Assembly: GCA_902490585.1 (NCBI GenBank)
Contig: CABUEI010000065.1
Location: 1 to 9,829 of the forward strand
Reading direction: 5' to 3'
From: an uncultured Oscillospiraceae bacterium
GTDB lineage: Bacteria; Bacillota; Clostridia; Oscillospirales; Ruminococcaceae
Length of the DNA stretch: 9,829 bases
Positions within the stretch are counted from its first letter, which is position 1. Every line of letters begins with the position of its first letter. Positions 1 through 6,438 of the stretch are shown piece by piece. The notes beneath the pieces were generated by a model. It was not told the origin of the DNA, ran no database searches, and saw only the letters and a list, made by a program, of their open reading frames with translations. The position numbers and the translations under genes were made by a program.

Positions 1-69
1 GAGCATATCGGTCCTCCGTTGATTTGGTCTTGCAATTTCTATTTTAACGGATTTTTAACCAATATGCTC
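1..69. repeat. Nested inverted repeat, possible structured RNA or terminator
   Basis: GAGCATAT (1-8) pairs perfectly with ATATGCTC (62-69). After one mismatch GGT (10-12) pairs with ACC (58-60), and an inner stem TCCGTT (15-20) pairs with AACGGA (46-51). On the plus strand the outer arm is followed by T-rich DNA (runs at 73-78 and 83-88), so this could end a rightward transcript entering from the left. The inner loop is longer than in a typical intrinsic terminator. Because the element begins at base 1, it may continue outside the window. A small dispersed repeat is the alternative. Confidence 0.4.
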
Positions 70-105
70 TACTTTTTTGAAATTTTTTAAATTTATTTTT
101 CTGTT

Positions 106-141
106 TGGCTCTTGGTTTCCCCAACATTTATTATAGAGCCA
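106..141. other. Stem-loop just past the arabinofuranosidase gene
   Basis: TGGCTCT (106-112) can pair with AGAGCCA (135-141), and a short inner TTGG/CCAA stem forms next to the left arm. It begins seven bases beyond the stop codon of the leftward GH127 gene. There is no T-run on the minus-strand side; the plus-strand side is T-rich. It is therefore at best a weak terminator or a 3' end protecting fold. Confidence 0.25.
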
Positions 142-147
142 TTATTT

Positions 148-2049
148 TCAATAAAGCGGCATGAACACTCTCATTGCATTCTCTCCCCTGTTACCCCATG
201 TGTAATAAGGAATTGCAATTGCAAGCGTATCGGTTGTTTTCGGCTCATCAAAACTGTAAGGCTTGCCGTTATCGTCAAATCTTACTGCCTCGACCTTGAG
301 CTTGGTAACACCGTTCAGTTCATTCTCATCAGGTTCGCATACCGTTATCTTACCGCCACGTTTAAGCGCCAGTGACAGCACATCGCCGTTGTCCGCACCC
401 TCAAAGCAATATACCAGCGGACCTCTTCTTACAGCCGCCATACCGCTTACAGCGGGGATCTTCACAGACGGATATACAAAGTGGGGTGTATCGGAAAGTA
501 CAAGCTTAATTTCATCCCCGTCCTTTACGGCAAGAATAACATAGCCGTTTATAGGCTTTATATCCTGCTTTTCACCGTTTAATGTAAGTGTGAATGTATC
601 GCTCCAGCCGGGTATTCTTATAGCAAGTCTGCCGCCCTTTACGATTGAATAATTTACAGTCATATCGTAAGGGTAATTTGTCTTGCAGACAATCTCCATA
701 CCGTTCTCAAATTTGACCTCGCCGTCTGCGTACAGATGGCAGAAGCTCATATCGCTGTTTTCTCCGTAAGCATAGCAACCGAATGAGGTTATAAGTCTTG
801 CTACATTAGGAGGGCAACAAGCGCAGGCATACCATTTAGGTCTTACGGGAAGGTCGTGACGGTGTGTGGGAGATACTCCGGATATACCGGGTACTACTTC
901 AAGCGGATTTACATAGAAGAAACGCTTGCCGTCAAGCTGCATTCCTCCGAGAACCGTATTATAGAAAGCGGTTTCCATAACGTCCGCATATTCGCCTATA
1001 AGCTCGTTTTTGAGCATTGCATTTGCAAAGAACATAAGACCGATAGATGCGCAGGTTTCTGCGTAAGCTGTATCGGGCGGCAGGTCATAGTCAACGCTGA
1101 ACGCCTCACCTAAAACGGTAGAACCGATACCGCCGGTAACGTACATTCTTCTGCGTGTGATACTCTCCCACAGCCTTTTACAAGCATCATAAAGTGCATT
1201 ATCACCGCTCTTTGCGGAAAGCTGTGCCATACCCGTGTAAAGATATACCGCTCTTACAGCATGACCTGTAGCATCACTCTGTGCTCTGACAGGCTTGCCG
1301 CTCTGCTGATAGTCGTGTGCCGTAGGGTCGTTACCCCATACGGTCCAGTCACGTTTTGCCGCTTCTTTTTCATAGAAATGAGGATCTTCGCCACGCTCGT
1401 TGATGAAATGCTCAGCTAACAGTAACCACTTTTTATTGCCTGTTGTGCGGTACATCTTCATAAGTGCAAGTTCAACCTCGGGGTGACCGGGAACACCCTC
1501 GTTATGCTCCGTGATGAAGTGCTTGTATATATGCTCTGCGTTCTTTTCCATAACGTCAAGGAGCTTTCTCTTGCCTGTAGCTTCATAATAAGCGCAAGCC
1601 GCCTCCATCATGTGACCCGAGCAATAAAGTTCATGACCTTCAAGCAGGTTCTTCCAACGCTTATCTCTGTCCTTTATAGTGAAATATGTATCAAGATAGC
1701 CGTCCTCGTCCTGTGCGGCGGCGATTTTGTCGATAAGCTCGTCTACCGTTTCGGAAAGCTTTGCATCGGGATAGAGTGCGAGCGAATATGCCGCCGATTC
1801 GATCCACTTAGCTGCATCGCTGTCCTGGAATACCATTCCGTAAAAGCCGTCGCCTACATCTTCGCCGTGAAGTGCTTTTGCGGCATTCTCAAAGTTCTTT
1901 ACAACATGGCTCTTTTCTGTGTCGGGTGCCTCATCGCACAGTACACTGTACTGATAAGGAATTACCGTATCTCTTATCAGCTTCTGATATTTTCCGATAA
2001 AACCGTCCGACTTATAGCCTGTAACCTTTATGTTATCCTGTGTTACCAT
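148..2049 (-). CDS. GH127 beta-L-arabinofuranosidase
   Basis: A 633-residue glycoside hydrolase family 127 protein. The characterised relative HypBA1 (about 658 residues) releases L-arabinofuranose from beta-linked arabino-oligosaccharides, such as those on plant hydroxyproline-rich glycoproteins, using a zinc-bound cysteine nucleophile. Visible active-site residues line up with it: Glu315 in GGIGSTVLGEAF fits the acid/base; Glu331 and Cys333 in AETCAS, and the Cys411-Cys412 pair in ACCPPN, fit the zinc site and nucleophile. The 16-residue Glu-to-Glu spacing matches HypBA1. The N-terminal part is the (alpha/alpha)6 barrel, followed by beta-rich C-terminal modules. There is no signal peptide, so it should act in the cytoplasm on imported oligosaccharides. 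The ATG has GGAG seven bases upstream. The gene is divergent from an AraC regulator, its probable controller. No sugar transporter lies in the window. Exact linkage specificity is inferred from the family, which also includes other activities. Confidence 0.9.
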   Translation of the reverse strand: MVTQDNIKVTGYKSDGFIGKYQKLIRDTVIPYQYSVLCDEAPDTEKSHVVKNFENAAKALHGEDVGDGFYGMVFQDSDAAKWIESAAYSLALYPDAKLSETVDELIDKIAAAQDEDGYLDTYFTIKDRDKRWKNLLEGHELYCSGHMMEAACAYYEATGKRKLLDVMEKNAEHIYKHFITEHNEGVPGHPEVELALMKMYRTTGNKKWLLLAEHFINERGEDPHFYEKEAAKRDWTVWGNDPTAHDYQQSGKPVRAQSDATGHAVRAVYLYTGMAQLSAKSGDNALYDACKRLWESITRRRMYVTGGIGSTVLGEAFSVDYDLPPDTAYAETCASIGLMFFANAMLKNELIGEYADVMETAFYNTVLGGMQLDGKRFFYVNPLEVVPGISGVSPTHRHDLPVRPKWYACACCPPNVARLITSFGCYAYGENSDMSFCHLYADGEVKFENGMEIVCKTNYPYDMTVNYSIVKGGRLAIRIPGWSDTFTLTLNGEKQDIKPINGYVILAVKDGDEIKLVLSDTPHFVYPSVKIPAVSGMAAVRRGPLVYCFEGADNGDVLSLALKRGGKITVCEPDENELNGVTKLKVEAVRFDDNGKPYSFDEPKTTDTLAIAIPYYTWGNRGENAMRVFMPLY

Positions 2050-2079
2050 AATAATTCTCCGTTTCTGTAAGCTTAACGC

Positions 2080-2108
2080 TTGACTTACTCTTCTATATGT
2101 ATTATAAT
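2080..2108 (+). promoter_or_regulatory. Sigma-A type promoter of the AraC regulator
   Basis: TTGACT (2080-2085) and TATAAT (2103-2108) are separated by an ideal 17 bases. Transcription would begin near 2115, giving a leader of roughly 48 bases before the regulator ATG at 2163. Confidence 0.7.
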
Positions 2109-2129
2109 CTTATCAGCAAGCTATTTAAA
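2101..2129 (-). promoter_or_regulatory. Candidate promoter of the arabinofuranosidase gene
   Basis: Read on the minus strand, TTTAAA (2124-2129) is 17 bases from TATAAT (2101-2106). The -10 is consensus and the -35 is weak, as expected for a promoter that needs an activator. The -10 overlaps the -10 of the opposing promoter, and the -35 lies inside the palindrome at 2121-2132. Confidence 0.45.
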
Positions 2130-2132
2130 TAG
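2121..2132. promoter_or_regulatory. Perfect 12-bp palindrome, candidate operator
   Basis: CTATTTAAATAG is its own reverse complement. It lies just downstream of the predicted start of the regulator transcript and covers the -35 of the opposing GH127 promoter, where a bound protein could affect both. AraC proteins more often bind direct repeats, so operator function is only suggested by position. Confidence 0.3.
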
Positions 2133-2162
2133 ATAAAACACATAAAAACATGGAGAATATTC

Positions 2163-3011
2163 ATGAACGAGATAACTTTTAGCAATACTGCTCTGCCACG
2201 GCTCTGCGGATGCGGTCTGTTTGCGGCATCGGAAAGTTTTATGCACACCGACAGAGTGCCGGATTTTTGTGTATTGATATATGTAATTGACGGCTGTATC
2301 TATGTCACAGAGGACGAAACCGACTATGAAGTAAAAGCAGGCGAACTGCTGATACTCAAAAACGGCGTGCACCACTTCGGAAAGAAAAAGATACAAAAAG
2401 GAACACATTGGATATTTATACACTTCAGAATAAACCTGATAAACGGCGATGAAACACCGTTTTCCCCCGACACTTCTCCGCTTGGAACTTATGACGCAAT
2501 GACTGAAAACAGCCTTACGCTCCCGAAATATCTGCACAGCATTTCTTCACGAACAGAAAAAGAGCTGAAAGCATTTATCGAATATGCACACTCGGACGAC
2601 GCATATAAGAAATGGTTTATAAACCACAGGCTGTTTTCACTGTTATCATCGCTTGCGATAAGTGCACACGGCTTTTCAAAAAATCTTACACTCAGCGACA
2701 GGATCTGCCGCTATCTTTCGGATAATCTCACCGTACCGTTCAGCTCCGAAAACATTGAAAAGGAATTTTATTTAAGTTACAAGTACATGGCACATCTTTT
2801 CAAAAAAGAAAAGGGTGTGACTATGCAACAGTACCACAACTCGCTGAGAATGGACGAAGCTTGCAGACTGCTCTGCTCCACGCTTATGAGTATAGGTGAA
2901 ATAGCGGACAAACTAGGGTTCTCGGACGTGCTGTATTTCAGCAGATGTTTTCACACATACACTGGCAAAAGCCCGAGTGCTTACAGAAAAGACAGCGCAA
3001 AATATTTTTAA
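2163..3011 (+). CDS. AraC-family transcriptional regulator
   Basis: A 282-residue two-domain regulator. Residues about 10-95 form a cupin-like sensor domain: the stretch around YVIDGCIYV, then GELLILKNGVHH, then WIFIHF, is typical of AraC-type ligand-binding barrels. Residues about 175-275 form the DNA-binding domain with two helix-turn-helix units. The second is the clearest: IGEIADKLGFSDVLYFSRCF followed by the GKSPSAYRK end motif. The length is normal for the family. The ATG is preceded by GGAGAA (2152-2157) at suitable spacing. It is transcribed away from the GH127 gene with overlapping promoters, so the likely role is to sense an arabinose-type sugar and activate that gene, and perhaps to control itself. 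The ligand is inferred from the neighbour, not seen in the sequence. The gene ends at a strong hairpin. Confidence 0.88.
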   Translation: MNEITFSNTALPRLCGCGLFAASESFMHTDRVPDFCVLIYVIDGCIYVTEDETDYEVKAGELLILKNGVHHFGKKKIQKGTHWIFIHFRINLINGDETPFSPDTSPLGTYDAMTENSLTLPKYLHSISSRTEKELKAFIEYAHSDDAYKKWFINHRLFSLLSSLAISAHGFSKNLTLSDRICRYLSDNLTVPFSSENIEKEFYLSYKYMAHLFKKEKGVTMQQYHNSLRMDEACRLLCSTLMSIGEIADKLGFSDVLYFSRCFHTYTGKSPSAYRKDSAKYF

Positions 3012-3018
3012 TAACGCA

Positions 3019-3050
3019 AAAGCCTGAGAAGAAAATTCCTCTCAGGCTTT
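3019..3050. terminator. Bidirectional intrinsic terminator between convergent genes
   Basis: An 11-bp perfect stem, AAAGCCTGAGA (3019-3029) with TCTCAGGCTTT (3040-3050), encloses a 10-base loop. It sits 7 bases after the AraC stop and 24 bases beyond the end of the leftward acetyltransferase gene. A-rich and T-rich flanks on opposite sides let it serve both directions, though the T-tracts are short. Confidence 0.8.
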
Positions 3051-3074
3051 AATTATGCTTATGTATCCTTGTAA

Positions 3075-3560
3075 TCACTCGCCGACATTACAACTCATTA
3101 TTCCGAGTGCAAACGGCAGATATGCCACTCTGTGTATCTCTTTTTGCGTAAAACCGTTTTTCTCATACCAATTACGCACTCTTACACTCTGGTGTATTGC
3201 GCCTGCATTAAGCACTGTGCCGCCCATCGAGAACACCTCGTTCTTGGCAAACTCAAGACACTTCGCTCCGACACCGCCGTATCTCTTGTCGGGAAGAACC
3301 GAGAATAAATGCAGTTCGTACACGCTGTCCTCTGTCTTTTCAAGAGCAAAGCAGGCTATCAGCTCATCTTCCTCAAACGCTCCGTAGAAAAGATAACCCC
3401 ACTCCGCCGACATCTGTAAACGATCCAGCGTAATAAAGCTGGCGTGCTGAGGGCAGTTCATTTTGGTGATGCCGAATGCAATAGCCTCTGTTTCATAGCT
3501 TTTGCGAATGACATCTACGCACTGCGGAAGTTCCTCGTCTGTTAGTTTTCTGATAGTCAT
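3075..3560 (-). CDS. GNAT-family N-acetyltransferase
   Basis: A protein of about 161 residues with the Gcn5-related acetyltransferase fold, which moves an acetyl group from acetyl-CoA to an amine on an unknown substrate. The acetyl-CoA pyrophosphate-binding motif A is visible at about residues 88-98 as VLPDKRYGGVG, matching the family pattern V-x-P-x-x-R-x-x-G-x-G. The C-terminal motif B region NWYEKNGF (about 130-137) is typical. The reading frame can extend to a GTG at 3569. I chose the ATG at 3560 because the purine-rich AAAGGG lies about 8 bases before it but directly abuts the GTG. It lies 74 bases downstream of the radical SAM gene on the same strand and could share its transcript. Nothing in the context identifies the substrate. 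Confidence 0.85.
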   Translation of the reverse strand: MTIRKLTDEELPQCVDVIRKSYETEAIAFGITKMNCPQHASFITLDRLQMSAEWGYLFYGAFEEDELIACFALEKTEDSVYELHLFSVLPDKRYGGVGAKCLEFAKNEVFSMGGTVLNAGAIHQSVRVRNWYEKNGFTQKEIHRVAYLPFALGIMSCNVGE

Positions 3561-3596
3561 ACTCTTCACCCTTTCAATTTAGTATAATAGCATTAT

Positions 3597-3662
3597 AAAG
3601 AACGAATATTAACCTTATTTTAACAAAAATCACGTCAGAAAAACGATAACTGTTCGTTCTTT
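3597..3662. repeat. 10-bp inverted repeat spanning a gene end and the next leader
   Basis: AAAGAACGAA (3597-3606) is the exact reverse complement of TTCGTTCTTT (3653-3662). The right arm lies in the last codons of the radical SAM gene. The left arm lies in the leader of the acetyltransferase gene, next to a minus-strand TATAAT (3592-3597). In the leftward RNA it would close a 46-base loop between the two genes. Its function is unknown. Confidence 0.35.
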
Positions 3663-4498
3663 TCGGGAAACTCATGAAGATAGGCGAATACTTCATCGGG
3701 ATCATACATAACACCGTGCTTTTCGCACTCATTACAGAATATGCGCATGAGCCTGCCGTTGTTAACGCTGTTGCAGACGTACTCGTTGCCGAACTGCGAT
3801 ATATACCGCTGTTTCATGCCGGGGAAATGGCGGTCCAAAGCGGAATAGAAGTATTCCCTGTCGCCGTCACGCAGTGTAGTGCCTATCCCCATGCAGATAA
3901 TGCCCTTTACACCTGCGTCAAAGCAATAAGACAGAATACCACGCAGATTCTCCTCGGTATCGTTTATGAAAGGCAGGATAGGAGTAAGCCACACTACTGT
4001 CGGAATGCCGTTTTTCTGCATTGCTTTCAGCACTTCATAACGGCGTTTTGTGGTGCAGACATTCGGCTCTATTATGCGGCATAAAGCCTCATCGTATGTT
4101 GTCAGCGTCATCTGTACAACGGCTTTCGTCTTGCTGTTTATGCTACAAAACAAGTCCAGATCACGCATGACAAGATCCGACTTTGTGATTACGGTTGCAC
4201 CGAATCCGTGCCTGTCGATTACTTCAAGGCAACGCCTTGTAAGCAACAGCTTTTCCTCGCATGGCATATAAGGATCGCTCATTGCACCTGTACCTATCAT
4301 GCACAGCTTGCGTTTTGAAGCAAGTGCTTTTTCAAGAAGCTCGGGAGCGTTCTGCTTTACCTCGATATCCTCAAAGGCATGCTGCATATTGTAGCACAAC
4401 GACCTTGAGTCGCAATAAATACAGCCGTGAGCGCAACCCCGATAAATATTCATTCCGTTGCTTTGCGAAAGAATTGATTTTGCATTTACAAAGTGCAT
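3635..4498 (-). CDS. SPL-family radical SAM protein
   Basis: A protein of about 287 residues in the radical SAM superfamily, closest by motif to the spore photoproduct lyase-like (SplB/COG1533) group. The cluster-binding motif CAHGCIYC gives Cys22, Cys26 and Cys29, the ligands of the [4Fe-4S] cluster that cleaves S-adenosylmethionine. Other family landmarks follow in order: SDPYMPCE (about 74-81), TKSDLVMRD (about 105-113), EPNV (about 144-147) and TPILPFIND (about 172-180). The frame continues to a TTG at 4531, but the ATG at 4498 has a perfect AAGGAG (4505-4510) six bases upstream, so it is preferred. Many members of this group are found in organisms without a proven DNA-repair role. A photoproduct lyase function should not be assumed, and the substrate is unknown. 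It lies 74 bases after the ABC operon. Confidence 0.85.
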   Translation of the reverse strand: MHFVNAKSILSQSNGMNIYRGCAHGCIYCDSRSLCYNMQHAFEDIEVKQNAPELLEKALASKRKLCMIGTGAMSDPYMPCEEKLLLTRRCLEVIDRHGFGATVITKSDLVMRDLDLFCSINSKTKAVVQMTLTTYDEALCRIIEPNVCTTKRRYEVLKAMQKNGIPTVVWLTPILPFINDTEENLRGILSYCFDAGVKGIICMGIGTTLRDGDREYFYSALDRHFPGMKQRYISQFGNEYVCNSVNNGRLMRIFCNECEKHGVMYDPDEVFAYLHEFPEKNEQLSFF

Positions 4499-4511
4499 TT
4501 TCCGCTCCTTA

Positions 4512-4557
4512 ACAGCACAATAACGCACCAAAACTGCTGTACATTACACATTTTGGT
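4512..4557. promoter_or_regulatory. Two competing hairpins next to the radical SAM ribosome binding site
   Basis: ACCAAAA (4527-4533) can pair with TTTTGGT (4551-4557), with an inner TGTA/TACA stem. Alternatively ACAGCA (4512-4517) can pair with TGCTGT (4535-4540). The two folds share bases and exclude each other. In the leftward RNA the second fold ends one base before AAGGAG. There is no T-run, so a terminator for the ABC operon is not supported. Confidence 0.3.
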
Positions 4558-4572
4558 CATTTACGCCGTTTT

Positions 4573-6438
4573 TTACGTTTTTATACCGGCAAACTGGGTA
4601 TTGTAAAGTCGTGCATAAGCACCGTTTTCACTGAGAAGCTTTTCATGATTTCCTGCTTCTACCACCTGACCGCCGTCAATTACAACTATCTTATCTGCGT
4701 CACGGATAGTTGAAAGTCGGTGGGCTATGATAAGACTTGTCCTGCCTTTCATAAGAGCAAGCATAGCTTCCTGGATATGTACTTCGGTACGGGTATCAAT
4801 ACTTGATGTTGCTTCATCAAGAATGAGTATCTTCGGGTCGGCAAGGACAGCTCTTGCAATAGCTATAAGCTGTCGCTGTCCCTGGCTCAAGTTTCCGCCG
4901 CCCTCGGTGAGCATGGTATCGTAACCGTCTGCCATCTTCTCGGCGAAATCGGCAACCTTTGCGGTCTTTGCCGCCGCAATTACTTCTTCATCGGTAGCGT
5001 CAAGTCTTCCGTAACGGATATTCTGCATTATCGTATCATTGAATATTACAGTATCCTGAAGAACCATACCTATCGAACCACGGAGTTTCTTCTTCGGGAT
5101 ATCGTATATGCTTTCGCCGTCAAGGGTGATACTTCCGCCGTCGATATCGTAAAATCTTGTAAGCAGATTTACTACTGTGGTTTTGCCCGAACCGGTAGCG
5201 CCGACTATGGCGAGCTTCTGACCGCTCTTTATCCACAGGTCAAAATCGTGCAGTACCTTTTCACCCGGAACGTAGGAGAAGTCGATATTCTTGAACATAA
5301 GGTCGCCCTTTACGTTATCTATTGAGAAATCCTTATCCGTACCCTCATCGCTCTCGGGCTCGGTATCCATTATCTCAAACACACGCTCCGCACCTGCAAT
5401 AGCCGTCTGTATTGAGGAATACTGCTGTGCTATCTCGTTTATGGGACGGGTGAAGTTCTTGGTGTACTGTAAGAACGCCTGAATCGTGCCGACTGTCATA
5501 ACGCCTTTCAGCGCAAGAGGATTGAAGTCGATGATGAGGAAATATGCGCCGAAGCCTGCAACAAGCAGGAAGCTTATATTTGATATGACGTTCATGCAAG
5601 GACCCATTATGCCGCCGCATATCTGCGCTTTAATTGCCGCTTTCTGAAGTTCATCGCTTATCTCGCCGAACTCTTCGCAGGCTTTCTTTTCCTTTGAATA
5701 TGCCGCTACCGTTCTGTAGCCGGATACCATTTCTTCGATATGACCGTTCAGTCTGCCTAAAAGAGTCTGCTGTAACGGGAAATACTTTCTCATGAACTTT
5801 GTAAGATTCTTGGTTACAACAAGCGTCAGAACGACAGATGTAAGGCTGACAAGCGTCAGCATAGGTGAATAATACAGCATGAACACAAGACAGCCGACAA
5901 GCGTGAGAACACCTGAGAAGAGTGAAGCTATCGACTGAGAAACGGTGTTCGAGATATTCTCAACGTCGTTTGTCATACGGCTCATGATGTCACCGTGCTG
6001 ATGTGTATCGGTGTACTTTATCGGCAGGTAGGAAATCTTATCGAACAGATCCTTACGCATAGCCTTGACTGTTGTCTGTGACAGCTTTGCCGCAAATATT
6101 CCCTGAAAATATGTAAGCAGTGAGTTTACAAGGTATACGCAACCGAGCGCTATAAGGCAATAGATCATACCGCTTATATCAACGTTCAGTCGCTGATCCG
6201 AAATGGTTATCTTGTCTATCGCAAGTCCCTGCAAATACGGTGCAACAAGGTTTAAAACCGTGATTATCAGCATAACCGACAACAGCAGTATCATAAGATA
6301 CCTGTTCTTTCCGATATAGCCGACAAGCCTTTTCAGCGTGCCCTTTGCGTTCTTGGGCTTTTCAGCCATCAACATTCTTTCATGGGGCGGAGGACCTCCT
6401 CTGCCCATCATTCTCATAGGAGGACGTTCATTAGCCAT
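4573..6438 (-). CDS. Heterodimeric ABC exporter subunit with catalytic ATPase site
   Basis: A 621-residue half transporter: a transmembrane domain of about six helices (residues about 45-340), then a nucleotide-binding domain. Visible motifs are the A-loop Tyr389, Walker A GATGSGKT (413-420), Q-loop Gln461, signature LSQGQ (517-521), Walker B LILDE with Asp541 and catalytic Glu542, and switch His573. The catalytic residues are intact, but the signature has Gln in place of the first Gly. This is the pattern of the TM288/BmrD-type partner, which supplies the active Walker A/B pair. The N-terminus has a short Pro/Arg/Met/Gly-rich cytoplasmic tail. Its ATG overlaps the stop of the upstream gene by 8 bases, and AGGAGG lies within that gene, implying translational coupling. 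Drug or lipid export from the cytoplasm is the usual role; the substrate is unknown. Confidence 0.93.
   Translation of the reverse strand: MANERPPMRMMGRGGPPPHERMLMAEKPKNAKGTLKRLVGYIGKNRYLMILLLSVMLIITVLNLVAPYLQGLAIDKITISDQRLNVDISGMIYCLIALGCVYLVNSLLTYFQGIFAAKLSQTTVKAMRKDLFDKISYLPIKYTDTHQHGDIMSRMTNDVENISNTVSQSIASLFSGVLTLVGCLVFMLYYSPMLTLVSLTSVVLTLVVTKNLTKFMRKYFPLQQTLLGRLNGHIEEMVSGYRTVAAYSKEKKACEEFGEISDELQKAAIKAQICGGIMGPCMNVISNISFLLVAGFGAYFLIIDFNPLALKGVMTVGTIQAFLQYTKNFTRPINEIAQQYSSIQTAIAGAERVFEIMDTEPESDEGTDKDFSIDNVKGDLMFKNIDFSYVPGEKVLHDFDLWIKSGQKLAIVGATGSGKTTVVNLLTRFYDIDGGSITLDGESIYDIPKKKLRGSIGMVLQDTVIFNDTIMQNIRYGRLDATDEEVIAAAKTAKVADFAEKMADGYDTMLTEGGGNLSQGQRQLIAIARAVLADPKILILDEATSSIDTRTEVHIQEAMLALMKGRTSLIIAHRLSTIRDADKIVVIDGGQVVEAGNHEKLLSENGAYARLYNTQFAGIKT

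Noticed and set aside
1483..2070. 195-codon rightward frame inside the GH127 gene
   Set aside because: It is antisense to a clear GH127 coding sequence with conserved active-site residues, and shows no recognisable family or ribosome binding site.
2121..2537. 138-codon leftward frame over the AraC gene
   Set aside because: It is antisense to the clear AraC sensor domain and runs into the shared promoter region, with no family features.
3561..3569. GTG at 3569 as acetyltransferase start
   Set aside because: The purine-rich AAAGG directly abuts it, leaving no spacer; the ATG at 3560 is placed correctly.
3635..4498. Spore photoproduct lyase (splB) as a firm gene name
   Set aside because: The motifs fit the wider SPL-like family, but nothing visible proves the DNA-repair role and no spore gene is nearby, so no symbol is given.
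4499..4531. TTG at 4531 as radical SAM start
   Set aside because: The ATG at 4498 has a perfect AAGGAG six bases upstream, and the extra 11 residues add no conserved motif.
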